NCBI GenBank assembly: GCA_000310025.1
Contig: FN649741.1
Coordinates: 6,432,389 to 6,494,046, forward strand
Direction of reading: 5' to 3'
Source of the DNA: Ectocarpus siliculosus
Lineage: Eukaryota; Sar; Phaeophyceae; Ectocarpales; Ectocarpaceae
Length of the DNA stretch: 61,658 bases
Part shown: piece after piece, positions 9,736-21,440 of the stretch
Layout of the letters: every line of letters starts with the position of its first letter
Numbering within the stretch: position 1 is the first letter of the stretch
The notes under the pieces: generated by a model
Database searches by the model: none
What the model was told of the DNA's origin: nothing
The model's input: only the letters and a program-made list of their open reading frames with translations
Made by a program: the position numbers and the translations under genes

Positions 9736-10158
9736 GTTCTCTCCGCCAACTCTCGTGAGGGCTTGACCAAGCTGGTCACCCTCAGAGATCAACAAGAACT
9801 GTAGACGAGACAGCTCGGGGACATCAAGAAGCACCTTCTAAACAACGAGCCCCTGTCTCACGATTTCTGGAAAGGCATTGAAGAGCTGCGGAGTTTGAGG
9901 TCTTCCGATATCCTTACTTTGGAGGAGCATGTGCATCATCTCAACGAACATGTGGCGTCCCACCTCAAGAAAAAGACCCCGGTGCCAACCCCTCCTCAAT
10001 CGGCTGCTGGTTCAGGCGCACAGCAGTTCGTAGGGCAGAAGCGAAAGGCATCATCGTCTTCAACAGCATCAGCCAAGAAAAAGGGGAGGGCAGCATCCAA
10101 CCCGCCGGCAGGGACTCACAACACCATCAATGCCTTCGCTAAAGGCAGTGGCAAACCG
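9736..10158 (+). pseudogene. Fragment of an unrecognised Lys/Ser-rich nuclear-type protein
   Basis: The frame reads through SREGLTKLVTLRDQQEL, a TAG at 9802-9804, then TRQLGDIKKHLLNNEPL and helical sequence. A basic tail (KKKTPV, QKRKASS, SAKKKGR) resembles nuclear localisation signals. Both sides of the TAG look like one protein, so the stop may be a CAG-to-TAG mutation. The frame ends at a possible splice donor (accg|gtgcgt, 10158/10159). No family was recognised; the 5' end merges with the third LTR start of the TRIM-like element. Confidence 0.35.
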
Positions 10159-10716
10159 GTGCGTAGAATATGTTTGTGTGTGCCGACGAGAGGGTCTCGC
10201 GCGATACTTGAAAATATATTCAGCGCCACCGAGACGCGGACAGACCAGTTTTTTTTTTTCAGTTTGTTTTTGTTTTTTTTTTGTGTCCAAAATACACATT
10301 AACGTCTACATGTATGTATTGTTGGCATCGAATGCTCTGCGTTGTGAGTCTCTTTCGGTTTGCGTGAGTTCTTCTGCTATTCTTTGTCTTCGATTTGCGT
10401 CATACCGGTGCTGCTGTGAACCACGTGAATGATCTCAACACTAAATTTATTGTTGAAATGCCGCATAAAAATGATTTTTGAGCCGCTTTTGCACGCACTT
10501 AATGGCAAGAACATGTCTGTAGCAGTAAGTCGCCAGCGTGCCTCCGTACCAGGTTCGCCTCTTTTTTTGTCAACCCTTTCCGACATGCGTCTTCATACAT
10601 GCTGCTGTGCTGGCCTTACCCGCGGCAGCACTCTTTGTTGAACGAGTTTATGTTGCTATCTTTCAAACAACAAATAATAAACTCGAGCAGGAATGAACGG
10701 GTGATGTACATTATCC
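10159..10716. other. No supported gene; T-rich tracts
   Basis: Long T runs (10250-10280) and mixed sequence follow the possible splice donor. This could be an intron or 3' flank of the preceding fragment. Nothing else was recognised. Confidence 0.35.
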
Positions 10717-10786
10717 TTATTCGTGCCCATGGGCATTGTACCCATGGGCACCCATGGGTACCCATGGCGCGTGGGTACCTATGGGC
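10717..10786. repeat. CCCATGGGTACC-type palindromic minisatellite
   Basis: Repeated cccatgggtac and cccatgggcac blocks, each self-complementary. The left border ttattcgtgcccatggg (10717-10733) is found in reverse complement at 22121-22137, bordering another such cluster. Confidence 0.85.
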
Positions 10787-12326
10787 AACGACGGTGGAAA
10801 TTGCAAAACTCCCTCTGTTAGATGTATGCATACCTAGTCCTGGTTGTGGACACTTTGGGTTCGGCACCCGGCATTTTCTTCCTCTCGGCAGTCACTCTCT
10901 TTCTCGGGGGCACACAGCGGCTAACGCGATGCAACACTGCGTATGGCTGGTACTCGTCAGCCATTCACCTGCGGCGCCTGTCCTTACCGTTCAACCCCGC
11001 GTAAACTGGATGCATACCTGCGCTATACTTACCGCCCATGACAAAGAAAGGCGAGGATCCACCACCTAGCAACATATTGAAGGCATAACTGAAGGAGGAA
11101 ATGTGTATATACCAAGTGTAAAGATCCCAGAGCACGTATTTCAAGCGGAAGGTCATCAGCTACCAAGGGCAGGTAGCCGGAAAACGCTACTCTAGTCAGA
11201 TGGCACTATGGTCGGGGTCGCGTCCCCCCGAGCGAAGGGGTATCGGGGGCGCGTGAGGGTTAGCGCCCGTGAGTTGCCGCCCCGGTCGCAGTTTACAGCC
11301 TTGGTGTACGTACCAACAGCGAATAACTCGACTCTCCGCTTTTGTTCATGGCCACAACTTGTACATCATGCTGATTCCATTGCTGCTGCCGCCCCAAGCG
11401 TCACCGCAGAGTCCATCGACAGCACCATTGGCCTTTTAGACTTTGCGGCGGGCACGGTGATACGCTGCGCAGCAGTTCAACTAGGCTGAGCGTGTGCACC
11501 CAACTTTGGTAATAACGTAGATCATGTGTGTGATTGTTTGGGGTTGTGTCGCAGTGTACGGTGAATGGAATAAGTGTGGTGTGTTCTTTTGATAAAACGA
11601 GCAAAAAATAAGGTAATGCTCGTGGTAGAAAATATTTATGCGTGAGGGGCCTTGTCAACGGAGGGTTCTATGCGCCACATCTTCCCAAAGATTGCTTTTG
11701 TTGTCCTGAGCACTCTTGTCGTCGTCCTCGTGCAAGAAGAGGCGGGAGTCCGCTGGCACAACCTCTCGCGGAGGTTGGCAGCCACGAACAGTGTACATGG
11801 AATGACGTGTCGCAACACCTCGTGCGTGAAGCTGTGGGTCAAGTTTTCCTCGTGACCAGCTACAAGGCTGAACCACGTGCTTTGGTACTTACAAGGGACA
11901 TCGACCGCTAAATTACTTGTAATACATGCTGTTCGTTGCCGTACGCAGGAGCTGCCGACAAGGATTGGATATATCTTGTCCACACACCGGTGTTAACCCC
12001 CTCCTGTGTAGCCTTGGATGGTTGTAGTTGTACGGAAAAACGATACTGAAAGTGTACATTTATTTTATTACTCTGCGTACAATGAAAAGTGTCGTATACG
12101 TCTCACGACGAAAATGGGAGTACTGTCGCCATACCAAGTTGGACGCCACCAATAGAAACCTGGGAAGGCCGTGCAAAAATGGTCATGTACGTACGCGGAT
12201 GTCGTCACCTTGAAGCCTCTCACCGAAAACACACCCGCGGACGCTCTTGCCAACAGGTAACGACCACTGTAAATTAAGCAGGCAGCCGCAAGGATGTTAC
12301 TTCCATTGTGGCAGAGAATAACCTTG
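10787..12326. other. No firmly supported gene
   Basis: Several short frames exist. The only one with a protein-like start is a plus-strand ATG at 11670 (to 11855, 61 codons) with a hydrophobic N-terminus (FPKIAFVVLSTLVVVLVQ) that could be a signal peptide. It has no recognisable domain and competing frames overlap it, so it is not called as a gene. Confidence 0.3.
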
Positions 12327-12480
12327 GAGGACCCGCTGATGGTAGTAAGTCGGTCCATACTTCGATTGAAAACACTAAACAACTGCGAGAGAGAAAAACC
12401 CATGAGGACCCGATGATGGTAATAAGTCGTTCCATACTTCGATCGAAAACGCCAAACAACTGCGAGAAACAAACGTGGCA
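12327..12480. repeat. 77-bp tandem repeat, two copies
   Basis: Two adjacent copies begin gaggacccg at 12327 and 12404 and share the tacttcgat and caactgcgag blocks with a few substitutions. Confidence 0.9.
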
Positions 12481-12717
12481 CAACACGAACGACTGAAGTC
12501 CCACAAAGAAGACCAGGGAATACCCCGCGTCGGAACATGCACGGGGCGCCATTCGTAAACCTCTCCACCCCACCGTGCCAGAGCGAGCTCGAGTGCCCTG
12601 GTCTACAAAACCACGATCATTCATCACGAAGTATGGAGCTGGCCACCACCAGGCATTTCCCCGCATAGTGCTGCGCGCTTCAAGTGTTTATCCTTTCAAC
12701 GAGTCAAAGATGCATCT

Positions 12718-13674
12718 CTAAATTGACTCATTGCAACCACACGTAAAACCGTCACCCGTAGACATCCCGTCAAACCTCAGTTCGACTATAGCTCTCGGCC
12801 AACGTACGCCTGACAGTGGTTGTTGGAAGCGTTTGCCAAACGACAACTCCTTCAGGGTAGGAGCCCAACATGACTCGAGAGTGATTGAAGGATCCCCCGA
12901 AGGCAAGCGACTCCAATCCAGGCGGCCACTGCAAGGTGTAAACCTTCGTGTTGAACTTACCCCCAAGCACCAACGTCTTTAGGCTCGTAGGCCAAGTGGT
13001 GTCGCTTACACGCCACCCGCAGCCTGACCCAAACTCGAAAGCTTCTAGCGTGGACGGCCACTTAGCACGTTCTACGGAAACCATGTCGTCGAAATCATCC
13101 GGGAACCAACTCTATGCAAGTTCCCGGGCCAATGAACGGCATCAACCTTCTGCATAAATTTTAAGGCGAACGACACCTCCTACAGCCCCTCAGGCAACTG
13201 CATGCCTTGTATTGGGCTGTTGAAACTCCCCCCCAACCGTAGGACCTTGAGCGTGGCAGGGAGTACCACAGGAGGCCTCAGCCCCCCGTTCCACGCACCC
13301 CCCAAGGTGAGATACTGCAGCGAACCAGGCCAGATAACGTCTAGCAGGTTCTGCTGGAACGCATCACCGGCCGTCAGAGCGATCAATGCATCCGGCCAAT
13401 GATAGCCGGTCAACGGCTGGTCAAAGCACGTACCAAACGCCAAACGTTGCAAGCTACTGGGCCACCGGACTGCGGCGATTGGCTGGTTCAAGCATCCTAC
13501 TAGATGAATGTCCTCGATGGAATCTACGAAAGTCACACCTTCAATGGACCTGTTGAATGTGCTTTCTAGCGAAAGTTGCTTCAAATTAGTAGGCATACTG
13601 ATACTTTCGAGTGGCTGGTTGAAGCGGCTCTCGCAGCCGGATCCTGTTGTATTCTTATCCCTTACCCAGATCAT
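12718..13674 (-). pseudogene. FNIP-repeat (IP22-type LRR) protein, C-terminal part
   Basis: The minus-strand translation is a run of ~22-residue FNIP repeats (Pfam FNIP type). Examples are LKQLSLESTFNRSIEGV, LQRLAFGTCFDQPLTG, LKVLRLGGSFNSPIQGM, LKTLVLGGKFN and LKELSFGKRFQQPLSGVRWP. Such repeats form curved solenoids for protein binding. The frame is broken: an in-frame TAG at 13180-13182 sits where the repeat expects an ordinary codon, and the repeat pattern continues past it in the same frame. There is a frameshift at about 13090-13100 and another near 12880-12900. It ends at TAG 12718-12720. Together with 15576-15941 it formed one gene, split by the recombinase element. Confidence 0.85.
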
Positions 13675-15575
13675 TCGATGTAAGTATTGAATTTGGTTGG
13701 GTGAGGCCTCCTGCGCCGGCCTGTGGTCCCGCCCATTACTTTCTTGTTAATTGTCCGATCTGTCACATCTTAGTTCTTGACCACTCACGCCTCTAAGCTA
13801 GGTCTCGCCCACCCAAACTTTCTTTATTTTTCGCGGCGAGCACACGCAGAGAAATCGCATGTGAAGTCAGCCGACAACGGCAACGCGTTTGAGTCTGCGT
13901 ACAGCTCGCTACGGGTCCTCTTGGAACCCGTTGCCCCCACACTAGTAGTGGCGCCAACATATCGCTTCGCTACACTCTCCGTACGCCACCCGGCAATTTT
14001 CATGATAGCGTCCATCGCCGTTCCGTCAAGCGACTGCGCTACAGAACCTCCGACGTGGAACGAGTGCATAGTGTAGCGGTGCGGCAGTCCCGCCGCTCGC
14101 AAATGCCCTTGTAGGGCAGCCGTCATCTGAACCGCCGTAAGCGGAGCGCAGCCCCGAGTTCCATCCAGCAGAACGATAGGAAACAGATGCCCTTGGGACA
14201 AATCCCAGCCAATACGCTCCGCCGCACTGATGTAGGCCGTAACATTGCTCACCGCACAAATAGACGGGCAAGCGACGTCCGGACGCACGATCACGGCATC
14301 AACAGAGTCCCGGAGGGTCTTGCCAAACTGGAAGTTGAAAATCAGACCCTGCCCCGCGGGCAACCGCAGAACTTGCGATCCCATAGTGAAGGAGAGATCA
14401 TGGCCTCGCCGTATGGAGGCGAACGCCAGCAAAAACAAAGCGACGTCCCTGGTGAGCTCAATACGTTCCGCCAAAGAGGACGCAGTCTGCGCGCGAGAGC
14501 GCATGTCCCTCAACAGATCGATGAGGACGTGCGGTAACATAGCCTCTGCCTGGTTGACAGCGACACCCACACGTTTTTGTTCCTCCCCCGTGAAGGCGAG
14601 GTAGGAGTCGACGAGAGGACTACAACAGGGGTTGCCCGAGCGCGTGGCAGGGTCCCAGCTGCTGTCTTTTCCCAACTGTTCTTGCATCGCCATCTTCAGC
14701 TTGGACACGATCCCTTTCTGCATGGACGCGGCGGCATACCGCTTAGCACATGGCGAGTTTGGAAGACAATCGCGGCCGTGAGTCGTGCCGACACCAGGGC
14801 ATGCCCTGTCGTGCACCCACTTGGTACCACTACCTTGTGTGTCCAAGAAGCAGAGATAGTCAAACACGTCTCGGTCCGACGCCTGCTTCCAACCCCGACG
14901 TTGTTCAGTCGCCGAAAGTATGAAAGCGTCGAACCCGTCTGCTACGGCGCACTTGCGCTGTTGAGCACGACGGTTAGATGCGGCCGAGAGGACCTGATCA
15001 CCACGAGCGCGCAGCGCGTCGAAATCGATCGACACCCGAGCCGCTTGAGGGTCACGCGGTACCGGACGCCCGCGGGCAGGCTGAACACCGCAGGACCAAC
15101 AATAGTTGTAATGTCCCACGTTTTCCGTCTGGCACGACGAACACAGCCTTCTGACTGCAGGAGGCGGCCATGGCGGAGCGCGAGTTCCACAGCGTACTCG
15201 GCCAGGAGCTTCTTCGCCTCATCCTGGCGATAGGCAACTGACTTGTCGCCCGTCCGCGAAGTGGCCACCTTCCTGGCGCGCGCCAAAACTGCCGTGTAGG
15301 TCTCCGCCCCGGGAAGGGGCGGCAGCCGAGTGGCCACCTCACCCAAACGGAGAAGGCGCCGCCGCTGAGGAAGCCGTTGTAGAAGAAGCAGCCGCCGAAG
15401 TCGCCGCCGTGGAGCGCCGCGTGTTGCGAGGCGGCATGTTACGACTCTCAAATTTATCCCTTCTCCTCGGTAGCTCCGGCGTATTTCGGGAGAGAAAAGG
15501 GGGATTGAACTAGGTAGGGTCATTTTCCAACATCCTTTCTGGAATATCTGACTCTTCCCGATTTCGTTCCGAAAT
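13675..15575 (-). mobile_element. Crypton-like tyrosine-recombinase element inserted in the FNIP gene
   Basis: A tyrosine recombinase and its flanks lie between two halves of the same FNIP-repeat protein in the same orientation. No reverse transcriptase, terminal inverted repeat or LTR is visible, which fits a Crypton rather than DIRS or Ngaro. The limits given are where FNIP homology stops and are approximate; no target duplication could be identified. Confidence 0.65.
13824..15523 (-). CDS. Tyrosine recombinase (Crypton-like), probably inactive
   Basis: DNA strand-exchange enzyme. The catalytic part reads RRGHDLSF (first Arg), QFGKTLRDS (likely beta-hairpin Lys), then HSFHVGGSVAQ and AGWRTESVAKRYVG (Trp and nucleophilic Tyr). 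Families of this kind have H-x-x-R; here the Arg is His (codon CAC at 14055-14057), a change that a single CpG transition explains. The main frame runs from about 15145 to 13824 and opens with a zinc-ribbon-like C-X2-C-X10-C-X2-C (CSSC...CWSC). An upstream frame from 15523 (ETYTAVLARARKV...LAEYAVELALRHG) belongs to the same protein but is offset by one base near 15142, by a frameshift or a very short intron. Confidence 0.75.
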
Positions 15576-15941
15576 CTAGATGCGTCTCAAATCCGAGATT
15601 ACGAACGACATCACCTCAACGGTGGCCGGCCACACCACTCCGTCCATGGGCGAATCGAATAAATCCTTGGCCCGAAATACACGCAAGTGACTCGGCGGCA
15701 ACATGCGAACATGTGATTGCCCGCTAGCGGACCATAAGTCCGCGAAAATCGACAGCATCCTGACGCCGTGCATGTTGTCGTGGAACTTGTTAAAAGAAGG
15801 GGCGGACGTACATGCCGACCAAGTAATCGCAACCGCAGTCGATGGCTTCAGCTTGGTTAGCCACTCTACCAATTCTCTATCGTATGTCGGCCCCTGGTAA
15901 ATTTCCTCGCCTAGGGTACTCCTGAGGAGAGGATCCAGCAT
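15576..15941 (-). pseudogene. FNIP-repeat protein, N-terminal part
   Basis: Starts at ATG 15939-15941. About 85 residues of non-repeat helical sequence (LVEWLTKLKPS, MLSIFADLW) lead into the first FNIP repeat (DLFDSPMDGVVWPATVEVMS), where the frame runs into a stop at the junction with the recombinase element. The repeat series resumes at 13674. No F-box was recognised in the N-terminus, although many FNIP proteins carry one. Confidence 0.7.
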
Positions 15942-15993
15942 CCCTCTGTGGGTTACTGTGGCACACGTCGCTGCTACGTTGCATATCTGACAG

Positions 15994-18900
15994 TGCGGGC
16001 TTCAACTCCTACGCTGAACTGCACTCCAACACGGCCGCCGCGGACGTCGTCGGCGGCCGGGAGTTGCGCCTCCTGGGTTCAGAGCTCCTGCAGTGCTGGG
16101 AGATATACGTCGTGCTTAAGGCCGCGAATGATGTCGGTAAGAAAGTTGCGTTGTCCCCATACTGCAACATGTTGTATTCTGTTGTGACAACACAGCAGAC
16201 CTCTCCCCGCATTGGAATACATTTTCCATCGACGGCGAACAAAAATTAGTACCCAATCCCCAATCCGACCGCGTACAGGTCAACAGTAACTTCTCGTAGG
16301 AAGGATAAGGGAGCGCCGAGCAGGGGACATGCGTGCGAGCCTTTTACTTGGCAGTAGGCAATCGTTTGTTTCTTCTTGTCTTTCCTCTGTCATTACGCAA
16401 GGGGTGGGACACCTACCGGGGGTGGGAGATGTTTGACAAGCCTTAGCGGTTACACGAACGACCGCGCGTCCTCTACAGCACGGAGGGTTATTCACACAGA
16501 ACCGACAACCGATGGCGAGTCGCCTTCAGCTATCGTGCTGGCAGCTGACTCAAGTTCTTCGTCTTGCTTGCCGTTACTCAAACTTTCTCCGTTATGATTG
16601 CGTGCAAGGTCCACACAAGTGGTACGCATTGCCGGGGCAGGCACTCAAGCCAAGGGATCCCAAGGCTGTCGATGTGTTTGATGAGAGAGGTGAGGAGTCA
16701 GGATGCAATAGTTGGGCGGGGCTACGTCGTGTCGAGGAGGAGCTCAACGACAGGTACTGGAGGGACTCCCCGTGGGTAGATCACGCTTGTGATCAGTGCC
16801 GGAAATACACTCCACAGAGGGACAGGACTTCTGGACGCAGGCGGCCGCGATAGACGGCAATACGTCCACGCGATACTTCAAGGTCTGCAAGTGTTTTTTT
16901 TCGGCGGAGAATGCCTTACTCTTGACTCGTTTTATTCTGGTGTCGCAAAACAGTCTCACACTTCGTCGCCGCTATCGATACCTTCCGCTCGTCGGTTTGG
17001 GTTCGTCCGCTCCCTACACAGCCAAGGACGTTGCACAGCGGCGGGTAGATGATATTATTCTTAAATGATGCGTATTGCCGGGACTTTGTTAGGCGCATTT
17101 CGATGTTCTCGCCGTTAGTTGGCGCTGCCGTGTGTTTCACATGGACCTGCCTTTCGAGGCGCCGTGGGTGGGGGCGCTAAGTGTTACTTGAACGTCCCCG
17201 TACACACACTCCTTTGTTGTCGCATGGTTCCCGGAATTTTCCCTGTTTGCCCAGCTCACGCACAGACCAACCATCAACGTCGTTTGTAACGCCTGTTGAT
17301 CCCACAAAATATAACTTGACACCACCCTCTCCTTCAAACGTCCCGCGCCTTCACAAGCCAGTGCTCTTTCTACGAGTGTGACCGTGACATTGAAGGGCTT
17401 CACTCCACGCAGACGTACGTTGCAACTTAGTGTCGAGCGAAGACACGGTTGAGCACGATTCCCTAGTAGCTAACCCTCGTCCGAAGCCCTGTCCCAAGCC
17501 CTTGCCGCTAGGCTGCACGTATTCGTGCATCATCACCACAACCAACGTTCAATACGTGTCGCTAAAGCTACCTGAATGGTAGCGTCATGCCCAAGTTCAT
17601 GACGCTTGCTGAGACACGCGTTAATCGACGTATCGGTATGAGGAAAAACGATGGCAGCTGCGCCGTCGATTAGCTTTCTGGGATAGTAAGGCGTGCCGCT
17701 TGTACAACGCTAGATCGATGGCTGAGTTTTTCGTGACACAGAGGCTCACCAACAGCATGCATAACGTAACCAGCTACGTCTTCCATACACTGCGAGACCA
17801 GTCAAACGACAACCAACACAACCTGCGTATCGTAGGAAGGCAACAATAATCAAGATACGCCGAGGTCTTTTCGTGATCTTTTGTGATCTTTGAATGGCAG
17901 ATACTGCGAGGACCACGCTGCTGTACACGGGCACAAATGCGTGTTCTGGGTCGCACAACCGCCCTGCGGAAACAATCGCGAGGACAACAGGCTAACGTAC
18001 ACAGCACACAAGGCACAGGAGGACGAGTTCAACAGAAGGAACCGGGAGGTTACGTGGACTGCTGCACAGCGAGCACGCTTCTTGGACCAGGAGGTGCGTA
18101 GAATCAACCCTTGCTACGCCCACCCGCCTTTAGGACGAAACAGCAATTTACGACGAAGCGTTTTTGATGTGGGGTTTCTGCATGAACAACCATCGCGGCG
18201 GTGGCATACTCTGTGATTGGTTACCGACATGATATCGTCTTTACATCATCAGAGGGTTCGGGAGGGCTTCTCAACTACCTCTCAAGTATGTGTTTCGTCG
18301 TGAGTCAAAAGAAGAGTCTTTGGACTTCTTCGAAGGTACAGAGCTGCTTGGGGCCCTCCTCCTTCATCTGGCCCGTTTTACAGAACCCCAATAACTGTTA
18401 CTCCTTTCCCCTTGCGTTCTTTCTTTTTGGAAGTTTTTTATGGAAGACCGCTCCGATACGGGTGCCGTTTTTTGCTTAAGCAAAAACAAATGTTAGAGGT
18501 ACTCCCGTACGTGATGTGTGCACGGTCCAATCTAAAAACTCTCGCACAAGCGCCGTGGCTTTTGGATCGACTGCCCCTCTGCTTCACGGGCGAGAAATAC
18601 CCACCTCAACGTATTTCCTTCAACAGCGCAAGCTATTTTACCCTACACTCTACTCCTAACCCCACCACAGCTACGGGACAATAGGCGCGTTCCGGCCGGG
18701 ATGAACCCTCCGACATGGGTTCTCCGGCGAGGACGGAACGCGCCCGGCAGACGACGCGAACGTTTTTTGTCACACCGCATGGACTTGAGACAGAAGGTCC
18801 ACACACCAACATCAGTTGAGGGTGTACATCACCATGTACTCCAAGAATACACTGTAGGAGGGCCTGCGATTGAAGCCCACTGACACCGCAGGCTTCGGGT

Positions 18901-20065
18901 TTAACCTATATTGAACGTGGCGGTATCGAGTGTATCATAACGAATCTGGCGCGCATGGGAGCAGCCGGATTTAAGCCACATTGATCTGCACCATCACAAA
19001 CCCCTACCTCCCTCGTCACTGCGTGCGTGTGTGTGCCGACAACATAGCCTGAGGACATGAGGATGCTTCGTGCAATTCTAGGAAGGAAGAGCAGCTGGGG
19101 GAGACTTTCCGCGAGCTGGTCTTGCGGGATCATCTGCGGGATAGTGCCCCTCTTGGAGGCGGAAGGATGTGCCGATGTGGACGCGGCCCTGAAACATATT
19201 TTTCCCGATGAGGATCGACGCCCGACCATCCCCTTTTACGACAAGGCCTGCGTTCTGGACCGCTACCTGAGCGGCCGAGGGGATCTGTCCTGGGTTGGAA
19301 CGATGATGATCGTCGACCGGTACGTGACACGTGGGCCTGTGTTTCCGAAGCACCCGGGGCAATTCAACGAGAGACTACGTACACCTCGGCCTAAAGTAGG
19401 GCGTGCTCCCTGTAGGTAAGTTGCTCACAGCAGCAGGTTGGGCGTTCTAAGTTGTAGTTTGCGTGGCGTTGGGGGTGACGTGTACAGTGTGTCCGAACTC
19501 CAACTTGGAATGAAGTACCGTCGTCGAACACATACCCCGGCCGTACCCAATACCCGTGTTGTGCGCATATCGTTACTGTGGACGCCGGCAGGTTCCAGTA
19601 TCGGGGCCATACGGAGCTTGCGTGCTCTTTCCTCAACAACCCAAACGACTACAACAACCCTCTTCTGTGGAACTTGCAGCAAGACCCACCCGAGTTCTAC
19701 TGGAACTCCTCCATCGCCGAGTCCAACAACGGGTGGCTAAGCGGTGCGTCCGATACACCCTGCGTCGAACCAATAGCAGTTTCTGGTTAACACCGTCATT
19801 ACAGCCCCCCGTTGATGTCTTTTACTCGCTGTCTCACTCGTAATCCGTGTTGTTTCATCCATTAAGGCTAAGTACCTCCAACTACGTTAACTACCCACAC
19901 TTGTTCTGAAACGCGTGCCTCTCTTGCTGACCAGGGTTTCGACATGTCCTCATGCGCATGCCAAAGGTGCTGAACTGTTTCGTCTTGGACAACAACATCT
20001 GCTTCAAGAACGAGCTCCTGCTCACCAAAAAGCTGTTGTCCCAGCACCCGACCTTTGACCGTTAG
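15994..20065 (+). CDS. KDZ-type (Kyakuja-Dileera-Zisupton) transposase-like gene, intron-split
   Basis: Supported exons are 15994-16136, 16609 to about 16900, 17901-18093, about 19082-19319, 19592-19743 and 19935-20065 (TAG stop). Splice phases agree at 16136/16609, 19319/19592 and 19743/19935, with acceptors ctgacag, gtgcaag, cggcag, gaccag and donors GTAAGA, GTACGT, GTGCGT. The catalytic part shows the KDZ D-D-E pattern: FYDKACVLDRYL, MMIVDRFQYRGHTELAC (spliced) and NSSIAESNNGWLS. Upstream, HACDQCRKYT, AAAIDGNTSTRYFKV and GRYCEDHAAVHGHKC resemble the cysteine clusters that precede KDZ domains in fungal proteins. One frame offset near 16815, and the stretch 18094-19081 (a possible exon around 18251-18410), are unresolved. 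It may be an intact transposase with a lesion or a host-adopted copy. Terminal repeats were not identified. Confidence 0.6.
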
Positions 20066-21159
20066 CGAAGCACGTACAACACATACATCCGGAACGGCAG
20101 GTTGTAGACGTCAGGAACCGCACAGCTCCCGCTGCCATCTTTTTCGTCCTCCTACGGTGTGTCGAGAGTGGGCCAACATTCCTACCGATCCGAGTTCCCT
20201 GGTGCTCTCTACCTAGCAGAGTGGAATTCCACCCGCACAGATGTCCTGGGGTGATGGGCTAAAGGATGCACTTCTTTATGGTTACACCATTCGCGCTGCC
20301 TAATGGGGGCTGCTTTACGTACATTCGAGCCGTTTAGGTTGCTTCCTCTTATCTAGCTGCGTCATCTCACTTTGATCGGCGACGTTTCTTACTACAGTGG
20401 GTTTACTAGAATGGGTTGACGTTGTTGTCGGGGTTTTTTTTGTCCCATTGCACGGTTGACATTGTAAATTGCCAACGTTTCCCGGTATGGGTTTCCTTCC
20501 TGGCGGGGGTGTTGTCTGTTCTCGGGACGATATGTGCCGTGCGTATGTCAACATCGTGGTTCCGACTTCTTGTCAATGTCTTGGTTCCGACGAAACCTTT
20601 TTTCCTTGTTGCGTCGTACACAGCGTAACGACGATATTTTACGATGCCCGATGCGGAGTTCGTGGTGAAGGTGTCGAGCGTGGATTTTCTATGGTGCTGT
20701 GTTTGGCTTCATATATTTTTTCACAACATCGTTTTTTGTGGCGTCATTACGTATGTTAGTGTTTCCTTCGTGGTTCTTCAGGACCGAGCCAAATAGTTCC
20801 GAATATGCGGCATATACAGCAAGGGGTAAGGGATTCAGGTCGTGGCAGAAGCGACCCCGCCCCAAGAAGCGTAAGGGGGTTTCAACCACGTGGACGCGAG
20901 ATGGTCACGACATACCGGGTTTCATATCGTCGCCGAAGCGAACCCGCCGGCCAATTGGCGTTCTGTTCCTTACTATATTTATCTCTCCCCGAGGTAGTAT
21001 ACACGCATTCGTGCGTGCCCGTTCAGGTGACAAAAGGGTTTCAAACCATACCCGAAGCTTTCCCGCCCCGCGGCCCTCTTCATTGCGTCGGGGTTTTCCG
21101 TTTCTTTCTTTGTCTCGGTGTAGATGTTTGATACATTCGTCCATAACCAAGTGAATTAC
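20066..21159. other. No supported gene
   Basis: 3' flank of the KDZ-type gene. Short frames on both strands lack recognisable domains; a frame at 20405-20630 is T-rich and not convincing. Confidence 0.4.
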
Positions 21160-21440
21160 CCCGTGGGTACCCACGGGCACCATAGGCAATGCCCATGGGT
21201 ACCCATGGGTACCAAGTGAAATTATCCCGTGGGTACCCATGGGTTACCACAGACAATGCCCATGGGTACCCATGGGTTCCCACAGGCAATGCCCATGGGT
21301 ACCCATGGGTTCCCACAGGCAATGCCCATGGGTACCCATGGGTTCCCACGGGCAATGCCCTTGGGTGCCCATGGGTACCCATGGGTATTGCCCGTGGGTA
21401 CCCATGGTGACTCATGGCCACACACATGGTGACCCATGGG
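21160..21440. repeat. CCCATGGGTACC-type minisatellite, 33-bp higher-order unit
   Basis: The core CCCATGGGTACCCATGGG is a perfect palindrome. Within 21184-21400 it repeats as a 33-bp unit (ggcaatg + core + ttcccaca) about four to five times, with degenerating copies to about 21440. Because the unit is a multiple of three and palindromic, it gives open frames of MGTHG/YPWVP repeats on both strands that are not genes. Confidence 0.9.

Noticed and set aside
13675-15575. DIRS or Ngaro retrotransposon
   Set aside because: A tyrosine recombinase is present, but no reverse transcriptase or split repeats are seen nearby.
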